Position numbers and translations under genes: made by a program
The notes under the pieces: model-generated
What the model saw: the letters and a program-made list of their open reading frames with translations, nothing else
Databases searched by the model: none
Told to the model about the DNA's origin: nothing
NCBI GenBank assembly: GCA_021851625.1
Contig: JAJZCX010000136.1
Location: forward strand, 1 to 5,193
Length of the DNA stretch: 5,193 bases
Direction: 5' to 3'
DNA from: Acidobacteriota bacterium
GTDB lineage: Bacteria > Acidobacteriota > Terriglobia > Terriglobales > Acidobacteriaceae
Shown: one piece after another, positions 1 to 5,193 of the stretch
Layout of the letters: the number at the start of each line of letters is the position of its first letter
Numbering within the stretch: position 1 is the stretch's first letter

Positions 1-75
1 TGTTATCTCTGTATCGAAAGGCCACTGATGCGCATCACACACAACTGGCAGAAGCCGATTCCGTTCCATGTGTGA
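1..75 (+). CDS. C-terminal end of a probable acyltransferase-3 family membrane protein (cut by left edge)
   Basis: Frame 1 is open from the window edge to a TGA at 73-75 and gives a 24-residue tail containing CYLCIERPLMRI, followed by a basic/aromatic end (NWQKPIPF). An aromatic residue, then (I/V/L)-E-(R/K/Q)-P and a hydrophobic/basic stretch is how acyltransferase-3 (OafA/YrhL-like) proteins typically end, after the last membrane helix. The next gene on the same strand belongs to that family and ends with a comparable segment (SWRFLEGPIMNWKK), so a tandem pair is plausible. A possible terminator 12 nt after the stop fits this reading frame. The fragment is short: the family call is inference from the motif and the neighbour. 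Frame 3 is also open from the edge to 114-116, but its translation has no family resemblance. Confidence 0.55.
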   Translation, partial: CYLCIERPLMRITHNWQKPIPFHV

Positions 76-86
76 ACGTTGGAGAA

Positions 87-128
87 ACAAGCCCCGCACT
101 CAGTGACTGCTTGTAATTCTTTTTTTTT
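87..128 (+). terminator. Possible weak intrinsic terminator after the left-edge gene
   Basis: A 6-bp inverted repeat (acaagc at 87-92, gcttgt at 109-114) encloses a 16-nt loop that could form a small internal cac/gtg hairpin. It is followed after five bases by nine consecutive T at 120-128. The position just after the frame-1 stop and before the next gene fits a terminator. The stem is short and the loop long, so this is weak. Confidence 0.3.
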
Positions 129-157
129 GATGGTTGAGGGGACACAAAAATCGGTAT

Positions 158-1276
158 ATGAAGCATATTCCTGAATTGGATGGGCTGCGAGGCGTGGCGG
201 TGGCACTGGTCATCGTGCGTCATTATCTAAATCATCCAGAACTGTCCTTGTATGGGCCACGTTGGGGATGGGTCGGAGTCAACCTATTTTTTGTTTTATC
301 AGGGTATCTGATTACATCCATTCTTTTGCGAACGAGCGCATCTCAATCTCCTATCAAAACATTTTATGTACGACGCATCTTGCGCATCTTTCCTCTGTAT
401 TACTTGGTTGTATTGTTTTGGCTAGCGTGCTCAGCGATCTTGCACACGCCACAATCTTGGAAAACTGCGGCATACTATCTGCTGTTTTTACAGGCAGTGG
501 TACCTCCACATGCCATTCACTTATGGATCATTCCCCATCCGGCTTGGGCGGACTATCCAGTGCTCTGGTCGTTGTCTGTTGAGGAGATTTTTTATCTATT
601 GTGGGCACCGCTTGTCATTTGGATGGTTGCGCGCAATCGTATACTCATGCGGTGTTTAATAGGGGTTTTTGTGGCCGCACCCCTGATTCGGTATTTCTAC
701 ATTTTTTATCCAACGCCAGCAGGAATTCAACAAACATTTCTCGGACAGATGGATTCCTTGGCCGCAGGGGCCTTGCTGGCGATTCTTTGGAAGTATCACG
801 CTGAGGATATGCGTGCATGGGGGCAGACACATGCCGGATGGTTGAACGCGTTGTTTGGCATCCTGCTTGCGAGTGCCATCTGTCTAGACCTTGCTCTGGG
901 CGTGCGTGTAAAAACGCCAATGCATGTCCGCATCTTTGACACCTTCGAATACACGCTCCTGTGGGCGGCATGGTCCGTGCTTCTTTTTTCTGCTCTTGTA
1001 TGGAGTGGCCAACAAAGAATACTGACGCGGCTTTTGCGGAACCGTGTTCTGTGCTGGCTGGGAAAGATTAGCTATTGCCTGTATCTCGTGCATGTTTCGT
1101 GCTTCCTGTTCTGGCGGGAACACTTGCCGCATATCATTGCACTACCAGTGTCCTTGGTGAGTTCGCTGGGGATCGCGACGCTCTCATGGAGATTTTTGGA
1201 AGGGCCAATTATGAATTGGAAAAAGACGCACGCTCAATATGTTGGGACTAGGGCCGACCTCCCAATTTCAGCTTGA
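158..1276 (+). CDS. Acyltransferase-3 family integral membrane protein (OafA/YrhL-like)
   Basis: A 372-aa polytopic inner-membrane protein of the family that moves acyl groups (often acetyl) from the cytoplasmic side onto surface sugars such as O-antigen, exopolysaccharide or peptidoglycan. Family hallmarks are visible: N-terminal IPELDGLRG (4-12), then the conserved His in RHY (H22); VGVNLFFVLSGYLIT (39-53); FYVRRILRIFPLYY (69-82); and WSLSVEE (137-143). Many hydrophobic helices follow, and the protein ends in a short basic tail. The usual E-(R/K)-P near the end is E-G-P here. The substrate cannot be told from sequence. The ATG at 158 places IPELDGLRG at the usual distance from the N-terminus. 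An in-frame TTG at 134 would add eight residues but has no ribosome binding site; the purine stretch gaggggacac (136-145) is rather far from the ATG, so the start is moderately certain. The gene is visibly AT-richer than msrP (for example 22/60 G+C at 361-420 against 39/60 at 1741-1800), which suggests an accessory or transferred locus. Confidence 0.9.
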   Translation: MKHIPELDGLRGVAVALVIVRHYLNHPELSLYGPRWGWVGVNLFFVLSGYLITSILLRTSASQSPIKTFYVRRILRIFPLYYLVVLFWLACSAILHTPQSWKTAAYYLLFLQAVVPPHAIHLWIIPHPAWADYPVLWSLSVEEIFYLLWAPLVIWMVARNRILMRCLIGVFVAAPLIRYFYIFYPTPAGIQQTFLGQMDSLAAGALLAILWKYHAEDMRAWGQTHAGWLNALFGILLASAICLDLALGVRVKTPMHVRIFDTFEYTLLWAAWSVLLFSALVWSGQQRILTRLLRNRVLCWLGKISYCLYLVHVSCFLFWREHLPHIIALPVSLVSSLGIATLSWRFLEGPIMNWKKTHAQYVGTRADLPISA

Positions 1277-1309
1277 GTGTAACTTTTCTTCCATTTTCTC
1301 GTCGTACCA

Positions 1310-1320
1310 GAGGTGAGGAG
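1310..1320 (+). promoter_or_regulatory. Ribosome binding site of msrP
   Basis: The purine-rich gaggtgaggag ends five bases before the ATG at 1326. It is a strong Shine-Dalgarno-like match at normal spacing and fixes the msrP start. No clear -35/-10 pair is visible in the short gap after the acyltransferase gene. Confidence 0.75.
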
Positions 1321-1325
1321 TTGAC

Positions 1326-2297
1326 ATGCTGATTCGCAAGAAAAACGAGATTGCATCTTCCGAAATTACTGCACAATCGGACTACAGAAATCGGCGCGCG
1401 TTCATGCAGGGAGCCGCGGCTGCTGGCATTGCTACGCTGGCAGGGACGCGGCTGCTGGATGTGGCTGCGCCGCGTACTGATGTACACGCGGCAACCAAAC
1501 TGGCCACGGTGCCGAGCAAGCTCTCCACGCCGGGCATCACGCCCACTTCGTTTCAAGACATCACCACTTACAACAATTTTTACGAGTTTGGCACGGATAA
1601 AAGCGACCCAGCAAAGAACGCCTGGCGATTGCAGACACGCCCGTGGACGGTGAGCGTAGAGGGCGAAGTAAAGAAGAAGAAGACCTTCGACATCGACACT
1701 TTGTTGAAGCTGCGCCCCATGGAGGAGCGCATCTATCGCCATCGTTGCGTGGAGGCGTGGAGCATGGTGATTCCCTGGGACGGCTACCCGCTCGCCGAGT
1801 TCATCAAAGAATGCGAGCCGCTCAGCAGCGCACAGTATGTGCAGTTTCTTTCGTATGAGAATTTGAATCAGGAGCCGTGGATCAAGGATATCTCGCTCGA
1901 CTGGCCCTATTCAGAAGGCTTGCGTATGGATGAGGCCATGCACCCGCTGACCCTGCTCACCTTCGGCCTGTATGGGCAGGCGCTGCCGAATCAGGATGGC
2001 GCGCCGGTGCGCGTGGTGGTGCCGTGGAAGTATGGCTTCAAGTCCGCCAAGTCGATCGTGAAGGTGAGATTTGTAAAGAAGCAGCCGCGCACCACGTGGA
2101 ATGAGTCTGCGCCGAATGAGTATGGGTTTTATTCGAATGTGAATCCGAATGTCGATCATCCACGTTGGAGCCAGAAATATGAGCGTGTTATTGGTGCACC
2201 GTTTTGGAAGGCGCGACAGGCCACGTTGATGTTCAACGGCTACGGCGATCAGGTTGCATCGCTGTACGCAGGCATGGATTTGCGAAAGAATTTTTAA
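1326..2297 (+). CDS. msrP: Protein-methionine-sulfoxide reductase catalytic subunit MsrP (YedY)
   Basis: A 323-aa periplasmic molybdoenzyme of the sulfite-oxidase fold that reduces methionine sulfoxide (both R and S forms, as known for the family) in envelope proteins, using electrons from MsrQ. The N-terminus has a twin-arginine signal: NRRAFMQG with R23-R24, then an Ala-rich hydrophobic stretch (about 29-40) and a possible cleavage near VHA/AT (55/56). The mature part follows MsrP closely: YNNFYEFG (82-89), PWTVSVEGEV, MEERIYRHRCVEAWSMVIPW with Cys141 as the expected molybdenum ligand, LRMDEAMHPLTLLTFGLYG, GAPVRVVVPWKYGFKSAKSIV, NEYGFYSNVNPNVDHPRWSQ, and the ending QVASLYAGMDLRKNF. The length is close to the E. 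coli protein (334 aa). A strong ribosome binding site precedes the ATG. The gene lies 2 nt upstream of msrQ. Export depends on Tat and on molybdopterin insertion in the cytoplasm, neither of which is encoded here. Confidence 0.97.
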   Translation: MLIRKKNEIASSEITAQSDYRNRRAFMQGAAAAGIATLAGTRLLDVAAPRTDVHAATKLATVPSKLSTPGITPTSFQDITTYNNFYEFGTDKSDPAKNAWRLQTRPWTVSVEGEVKKKKTFDIDTLLKLRPMEERIYRHRCVEAWSMVIPWDGYPLAEFIKECEPLSSAQYVQFLSYENLNQEPWIKDISLDWPYSEGLRMDEAMHPLTLLTFGLYGQALPNQDGAPVRVVVPWKYGFKSAKSIVKVRFVKKQPRTTWNESAPNEYGFYSNVNPNVDHPRWSQKYERVIGAPFWKARQATLMFNGYGDQVASLYAGMDLRKNF

Positions 2298-2299
2298 TC

Positions 2300-2929
2300 A
2301 TGAAGAATCGTTCCATCGTTGCGCTCAAGTGGATTGCTTTCCCACTGAGTTTGGTACCGCTGGGCCTGCTGGTTGCGGATGGATTTTCCAATGCGCTGGG
2401 GCCTGATCCGGTAGCAGAGATCACACACCGCACAGGCTTTTTGGCGCTGTATTTTTTGCTGGCCTCGTTGGCTATTACGCCTCTGCGGCGTTTGCATCCG
2501 CGCCTCAACTGGCTCATTCGCTTTCGACGGATGCTGGGACTCTTCGCATTTTTCTACGCCAGCCTGCATTTGCTCACGTGGATATGGCTCTTTTCAGACT
2601 TTGACGTGCATGCCATGGCGCACGATTTTGTGAAGCGGCCGTTCATTACGGCGGGCATCTTTGCCTGGGCGATTTTGTTGGCACTGGCGGCAACCTCCAC
2701 GCAATGGGCTGTACGCAAGCTGGGCGGTAAGCGTTGGCAATTGCTGCATCGCGCAGTGTATATGGCGGCCATTGCCGCGGTGATTCATTTCTGGTGGATC
2801 GTCAAGCCGGGCGTGCGCACTCCGTGGAAGGTGACCGTGGTGCTGGCTGTTCTGTTGCTCATGCGCGTGGCATGGAAGGCGAAAGAAGCCGTGCGCCAGC
2901 GTGAGATTCGTGTGCCGATGGCAGTCTGA
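2300..2929 (+). CDS. msrQ: Protein-methionine-sulfoxide reductase haem-binding membrane subunit MsrQ (YedZ)
   Basis: A 209-aa inner-membrane b-type haem protein of the ferric-reductase-like transmembrane family. It takes electrons from the quinone pool (in some bacteria also from a flavin reductase) and hands them to MsrP. About six hydrophobic helices are visible. Likely haem-ligand histidines are H90 (FFYASLHLLTW), H150 (LLHRAVYMA) and H163 (AAVIHFWW), one position off H91, H151 and H164 of the E. coli protein; the length also matches (211 aa there). Other family marks are ITHRTGFLAL (41-50), ITPLRRL (59-65) and RFRRMLGL (74-81). The ATG at 2300 starts 2 nt after the msrP stop, so translation is probably coupled. 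Only a weak purine stretch (gcgaaagaa) precedes it. The frame stays open upstream into msrP, but the longer form has no support. Confidence 0.95.
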   Translation: MKNRSIVALKWIAFPLSLVPLGLLVADGFSNALGPDPVAEITHRTGFLALYFLLASLAITPLRRLHPRLNWLIRFRRMLGLFAFFYASLHLLTWIWLFSDFDVHAMAHDFVKRPFITAGIFAWAILLALAATSTQWAVRKLGGKRWQLLHRAVYMAAIAAVIHFWWIVKPGVRTPWKVTVVLAVLLLMRVAWKAKEAVRQREIRVPMAV

Positions 2930-3080
2930 TCTTTCCAGATGTTCACAATGAAACCACAAAATTTCCGCACACTCCATCTCACTTGACGACAGGCGGCCTG
3001 AGCCGGGAAACTAGAGGCGATGTGCTGGAAATCATCGCTTGCAACTTTGCCGTTCTTTGGTTCAATCTAAGTTCAGTCTT
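2930..3080. other. Spacer between msrQ and the LysW-like gene; no clear element
   Basis: About 150 bases without a supported gene. A short inverted repeat (cagg/cctg around 2990-3000) and ttgcaa at 3039-3044 were seen, but there is no T-run after a hairpin and no good -10 box at normal distance. A promoter for the two small genes downstream is expected here but cannot be placed. Confidence 0.5.
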
Positions 3081-3085
3081 GGAGG
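3081..3085 (+). promoter_or_regulatory. Ribosome binding site of the LysW-like gene
   Basis: The sequence ggagg stands four bases before the ATG at 3090. It decides this start over in-frame upstream codons, which would add residues unlike any LysW N-terminus, where the CPEC knuckle comes almost at once. Confidence 0.75.
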
Positions 3086-3089
3086 AAGC

Positions 3090-3293
3090 ATGCCCATCTG
3101 CCCTGAGTGTGATACCCAGTTTGACGTCGATGCGGATGAGATCGACGAAGGCCAGATTCTGCTCTGCGAAGAGTGTGGAGCGGAGTATGAGGTCGTTGGC
3201 ACCGATCCGTTGGAGTTGAGCAAAATGGATTCGGAAGGCTATGAGGATGAGGATTCGGAATTCGGCGCAGCCGATGAGGATGAAGATGAATAA
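3090..3293 (+). CDS. LysW-like small zinc-ribbon protein with long acidic tail
   Basis: A 67-aa very acidic cytoplasmic protein. It has two zinc knuckles, CPEC (C4, C7) and CEEC (C26, C29), followed by GAEYEVVGTDPLEL (30-43). This matches the core of LysW/ArgW amino-group carrier proteins, where CxxC, CxxC and GAELEVVxxxPLxL are typical. LysW carries lysine or ornithine intermediates on the side chain of its C-terminal Glu, within a conserved EDWGE ending. Here EDWGE is absent, and the tail (47-67) is a D/E-rich stretch ending DEDEDE, so the last residue is still Glu. No lysX, lysZ, lysY or lysJ homologue is in the window, so a carrier role is unproven. It may instead be a stand-alone zinc ribbon with another role. 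The gene overlaps the following gene by 8 nt, and the acidic codons contain that gene's ribosome binding site. Fold call firm, function open. Confidence 0.8.
   Translation: MPICPECDTQFDVDADEIDEGQILLCEECGAEYEVVGTDPLELSKMDSEGYEDEDSEFGAADEDEDE
3276..3279 (+). promoter_or_regulatory. Ribosome binding site inside the acidic tail codons, for the downstream gene
   Basis: The gagg within gatgaggatgaag lies six bases before the ATG at 3286. It sits in the codons for the Asp/Glu tail of the LysW-like protein, so one DNA stretch encodes the tail and also recruits ribosomes for the next gene. In-frame ATGs at 3241, 3247, 3274 and 3280 make the exact start uncertain. Confidence 0.5.
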
Positions 3294-3654
3294 TGGAAGT
3301 GGAAATCGCCGCACTGGTTTTGTGCGCGCAGCGGTGGTGTGTGTTGGCATGGTGGCGGTGTGTGGGGTGGCGCAAGCGCAGTCTGCGCGTAAGACCGTCA
3401 ATGGCAAGGTGGAGGACGCGGCAGATCACCCCTTGAATGGGGCCGTCGTTTATCTGCAGGATACGCACACGATGGATGTGCGCAGCTACATTACCGAGGC
3501 CGATGGTGTTTACCGCTTTGGCGGCATCGCTGGCGACGATGACTACAAGCTATGGGCAGAGTTGCAGGGCAAGAAGAGCGGAGCCAAAACGATTAGCTCC
3601 TATGATCCAAAGAAGAGCCTGCTCATCAATCTGCACATTGCTATGGCAAAGTAG
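3286..3654 (+). CDS. Small secreted protein with a carboxypeptidase-regulatory-like beta-sandwich domain
   Basis: A 122-aa protein if started at 3286. The N-terminus is a Sec signal peptide: basic NRR and R14, hydrophobic AAVVCVGMVAVCGVA, and a likely cleavage AQA/QS after residue 31. The mature part (about 91 aa) is a single domain with the pattern of carboxypeptidase-regulatory-like or transthyretin-like sandwiches: VNGKVEDAADHPLNGAVVYL, then TEADGVYRFGGI and DDDYKLWAELQGKKS. Such domains are known as Ig-like folding or adhesion modules, often at the start of larger outer-membrane proteins in Acidobacteriota and Bacteroidota; here the domain stands alone. No catalytic motif or anchor is seen. 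The start is ambiguous (ATG at 3274, 3280 or 3286); 3286 has the best-spaced gagg and gives a normal signal peptide. It overlaps the LysW-like gene by 8 nt, so the pair is probably one transcript ending at the hairpin at 3678-3717. Function unknown. Confidence 0.82.
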   Translation: MNNGSGNRRTGFVRAAVVCVGMVAVCGVAQAQSARKTVNGKVEDAADHPLNGAVVYLQDTHTMDVRSYITEADGVYRFGGIAGDDDYKLWAELQGKKSGAKTISSYDPKKSLLINLHIAMAK

Positions 3655-3677
3655 AAACAGCCATTTTTTTGAGGATG

Positions 3678-3717
3678 CAAACAGAAAGGCCGTCCAACTG
3701 GACGGCCTTTCTGTTTG
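3678..3717. terminator. Bidirectional intrinsic terminator between convergent genes
   Basis: A perfect 18-bp inverted repeat (3678-3695 with 3700-3717) surrounds the 4-nt loop aact. The core arms are aaaggccgtcc and ggacggccttt, and the stem ends in ctgttt on either strand, so both transcripts get a U-rich 3' side. It lies 23 nt after the stop of the small secreted gene and 14 nt beyond the rpsA stop on the other strand. This is the expected form of a shared terminator for two convergent genes. Confidence 0.9.
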
Positions 3718-3731
3718 GGATGCAGCGAGGA

Positions 3732-5193
3732 CTACTCGCGTTCGCTGCGCTTCCAGTTGAGCAGATCGCCCAGCGTGGTGGAGGACGAAGAAGAGGAAGA
3801 GGAACTGGAACTGGAGGATCCAGAACCCGAGCCGGAGTGCGTGGGGCCTTTGTAGGCTTCCACATCGGCGCGGCTGGCCTCTTCGCCCACTGCGCGCAGG
3901 CTCAGACCAATCTTCTTTTCTGCCGGATTGTTCTTGATGATTTTGAAGTCATGTTCCTGTCCAACATCCAGCTTGACGGGAACGCCGGTGCCATCCGTGG
4001 CTTCAGAGATGTGGCAGAGGCCTTCGATGCCCTCGGCCAGTTCCACGAACGCGCCGAATTGCGCGATGCGCAGAACCTTTCCGTGGATCACATCACCGAT
4101 GCGGTGCTGATCGAAGAAGGTATCCCACACGTCGGGCTGCAACTGCTTCATGCCCAGCGAGAGGCGGCGATGCTCCGGCTCGATGCCGAGAACAACAGCG
4201 CGTACCTTGTCGCCCTTCTTCACCACTTCTGAAGGATGCTTGATGCGCTTGGTCCAGCTCATATTGCTGACGTGGACCAGACCATCGATGCCGTCTTCAA
4301 TCTCGATGAAGGCTCCGAATTCGGTCAGGTTGCGCACGCGGCCTTCCACGGTGGTGCCTGCGGTGTACTTCTCGGCCAAGTGCTCCCATGGATTGTCTTG
4401 GAGCTGTTTCATGCCGAGCGAGATGCGCCGGTCATTTGGATTCACGCTCAGAATGATGGTGTCAATCTCGTCGCCGGGCTTGACCATCTTCGACGGATGC
4501 TTCATGCGCTTGGACCAGGACATCTCCGAAACGTGCACCAAGCCTTCAATGCCTTGTTCGAGTTCGACAAAGGCACCGTAGTCGGTCACGCTCAGAATGC
4601 GTCCGCGCACCTGTGCGCCGATGGGGTAGCGTTCGGCTACGTCGAGCCATGGGTCGGGCGTGAGCTGTTTGAAGCCCAGGGAGATGCGCTGCTTGTCCTT
4701 GTCAAAGCGCAGCACCTTCACCTGAATCTCATCGCCGACGTTGACCAGATCGCGTGGGTGCGACAGGCGTCCCCACGACATGTCGGTGACGTGGAGCAGA
4801 CCATCGATACCGCCGAGATCCACAAACGCGCCGTACTCGGTCAGGTTCTTCACCACGCCGGTCAGGATGGTGCCCTCTTCCAAGTGCTCCATGGTTACGG
4901 AGCGCTTGGCGTTCACCTCTTCTTCCAAAATCTCTTTGCGGCTGACGACCACATTGCCGCGCTTCTTGTTCAGCTTGATGACGCGCACTTCCAGCGTCTG
5001 GCCGATGTAGCTTTCCAGATTGCGAACCGGACGAATCTCCACTTGGGAGCCGGGCAGGAATGCCTTGAGGCCGATGTCCACCGTCAAGCCGCCCTTGACG
5101 CGGCTGATGGCCACACCGCTGACGATGGTCTTGTCTGCGGCAGCCTTTTCCAGCGTGTCCCAGATGCGATGACGCTGTGCCCGCTCATAGCTG
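3732..5193 (-). CDS. rpsA: 30S ribosomal protein S1, C-terminal part (start beyond right edge)
   Basis: Ribosomal protein S1 binds mRNA and helps its docking on the 30S subunit. The frame is open from the right edge, so the start and the first S1 domain are missing; 486 residues are visible. They begin with SYERAQRHRIWDTLEKA, which matches the region just before the second domain of known S1 proteins. An in-frame GTG at 5112-5114 lies inside a domain and is not the start. S1 domains seen: the second (RVKGG, FLPGSQVEIRPV, up to about 4938); third 4662-4874 (VKNLTEYGAFVDLGGIDGLL); fourth 4401-4619; fifth 4140-4358; sixth 3891-4097. Domains three to five share the GxVxxxxxxGAFVxL, GLxHVSxMSW and RISLGxKQL patterns. 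Domain six is more divergent (CHISEATDG). After it comes a 50-residue tail with a Gly/Ser stretch and 13 serines, ending TTLGDLLNWKRSERE. The gene ends at TAG 3732-3734, convergent with the small-gene pair. Confidence 0.97.
   Translation of the reverse strand, partial: SYERAQRHRIWDTLEKAAADKTIVSGVAISRVKGGLTVDIGLKAFLPGSQVEIRPVRNLESYIGQTLEVRVIKLNKKRGNVVVSRKEILEEEVNAKRSVTMEHLEEGTILTGVVKNLTEYGAFVDLGGIDGLLHVTDMSWGRLSHPRDLVNVGDEIQVKVLRFDKDKQRISLGFKQLTPDPWLDVAERYPIGAQVRGRILSVTDYGAFVELEQGIEGLVHVSEMSWSKRMKHPSKMVKPGDEIDTIILSVNPNDRRISLGMKQLQDNPWEHLAEKYTAGTTVEGRVRNLTEFGAFIEIEDGIDGLVHVSNMSWTKRIKHPSEVVKKGDKVRAVVLGIEPEHRRLSLGMKQLQPDVWDTFFDQHRIGDVIHGKVLRIAQFGAFVELAEGIEGLCHISEATDGTGVPVKLDVGQEHDFKIIKNNPAEKKIGLSLRAVGEEASRADVEAYKGPTHSGSGSGSSSSSSSSSSSSSTTLGDLLNWKRSERE
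3780..3818 (-). repeat. Poly-serine run in the S1 C-terminal tail
   Basis: Thirteen consecutive serine codons, using TCC, TCT, TCG and AGT, are preceded by alternating Gly/Ser (SGSGSG). On the plus strand this appears as a purine-rich gga/aga tract. Mixed codon use suggests the amino-acid run is maintained and is not merely a recent single-codon expansion. It probably acts as a flexible linker before the terminal LGDLL segment. Confidence 0.85.

Noticed and set aside
3..116. Frame 3 open from the left edge to TAA at 114-116 as the upstream gene's end
   Set aside because: Its translation has no recognisable pattern, whereas frame 1 ends with an acyltransferase-like IERP tail and stops just before a possible terminator.
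3..206. Minus-strand open frame of 67 codons with several cysteines
   Set aside because: It lies opposite the acyltransferase tail and the start of the next gene, has no ribosome binding site or family pattern, and runs into the T-run region. The cysteines do not form a clean zinc-knuckle spacing.
1248..1742. Minus-strand 164-codon open frame across the start of msrP
   Set aside because: It is antisense to a firmly identified gene and has no family features; it is a shadow of GC-rich coding sequence.
3039..3071. Possible promoter for the small-gene pair (ttgcaa with a downstream caatct)
   Set aside because: The -10 candidate matches the consensus poorly, so the site cannot be told from chance.
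2979..3468. Minus-strand open frames opposite the LysW-like and secreted-protein genes
   Set aside because: They are His/Arg/Pro-rich translations typical of antisense to acidic codons; the plus-strand genes have clear motifs, a signal peptide and ribosome binding sites.
3669..4232. Plus-strand 187-codon open frame opposite rpsA
   Set aside because: It starts inside the terminator hairpin and is antisense to conserved S1 domains; the Arg/Gly-rich start is only the complement of the Ser-run codons.
4140..4874. Repeated DNA segments that could look like a repeat array
   Set aside because: They are the homologous S1 domains three to five of rpsA; the similarity is at protein level and is explained by the gene.

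Overview
The window most likely comes from a Gram-negative soil bacterium. A Tat-exported periplasmic reductase with its membrane haem partner (MsrP/MsrQ) fixes a Gram-negative envelope. The LysW-like zinc ribbon, the small secreted carboxypeptidase-regulatory-like protein and the style of the S1 protein suggest Acidobacteriota (Terriglobia). That placement is inference and not proven by the sequence.

Layout: (1) 1-75 holds the last codons of a gene cut by the left edge; its tail reads like the C-terminus of an acyltransferase-3 membrane protein. A weak hairpin plus a run of nine T follows. (2) 158-1276 is a complete acyltransferase-3 (OafA/YrhL-like) membrane protein in visibly AT-richer DNA, so positions 1-1276 look like part of a surface-glycan acylation cluster. 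(3) 1326-2929 is msrP-msrQ, a two-gene unit with a 2-nt gap, which repairs oxidised methionines in periplasmic proteins. (4) After a 160-nt spacer, 3090-3654 carries two overlapping small genes: a 67-aa LysW-like zinc ribbon with a very acidic tail, and a 122-aa secreted beta-sandwich protein. (5) A near-perfect bidirectional terminator hairpin lies at 3678-3717. (6) 3732-5193, on the minus strand, is the C-terminal part of ribosomal protein S1 (rpsA). It has five S1 domains visible, the first incomplete, and an unusual Ser-rich tail; its start lies beyond the right edge.

MsrP and MsrQ work together: MsrQ passes quinone-derived electrons to the molybdenum enzyme MsrP. The two small genes are probably co-translated, but nothing shows a shared function. 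No RNA gene, CRISPR array, transposase or prophage signal is visible. The most unusual points are the LysW-like protein without the classical EDWGE ending, the dual use of its acidic-tail codons as the ribosome binding site of the next gene, the probable tandem acyltransferases, and the 13-serine run in S1. I found no convincing new multi-gene system.
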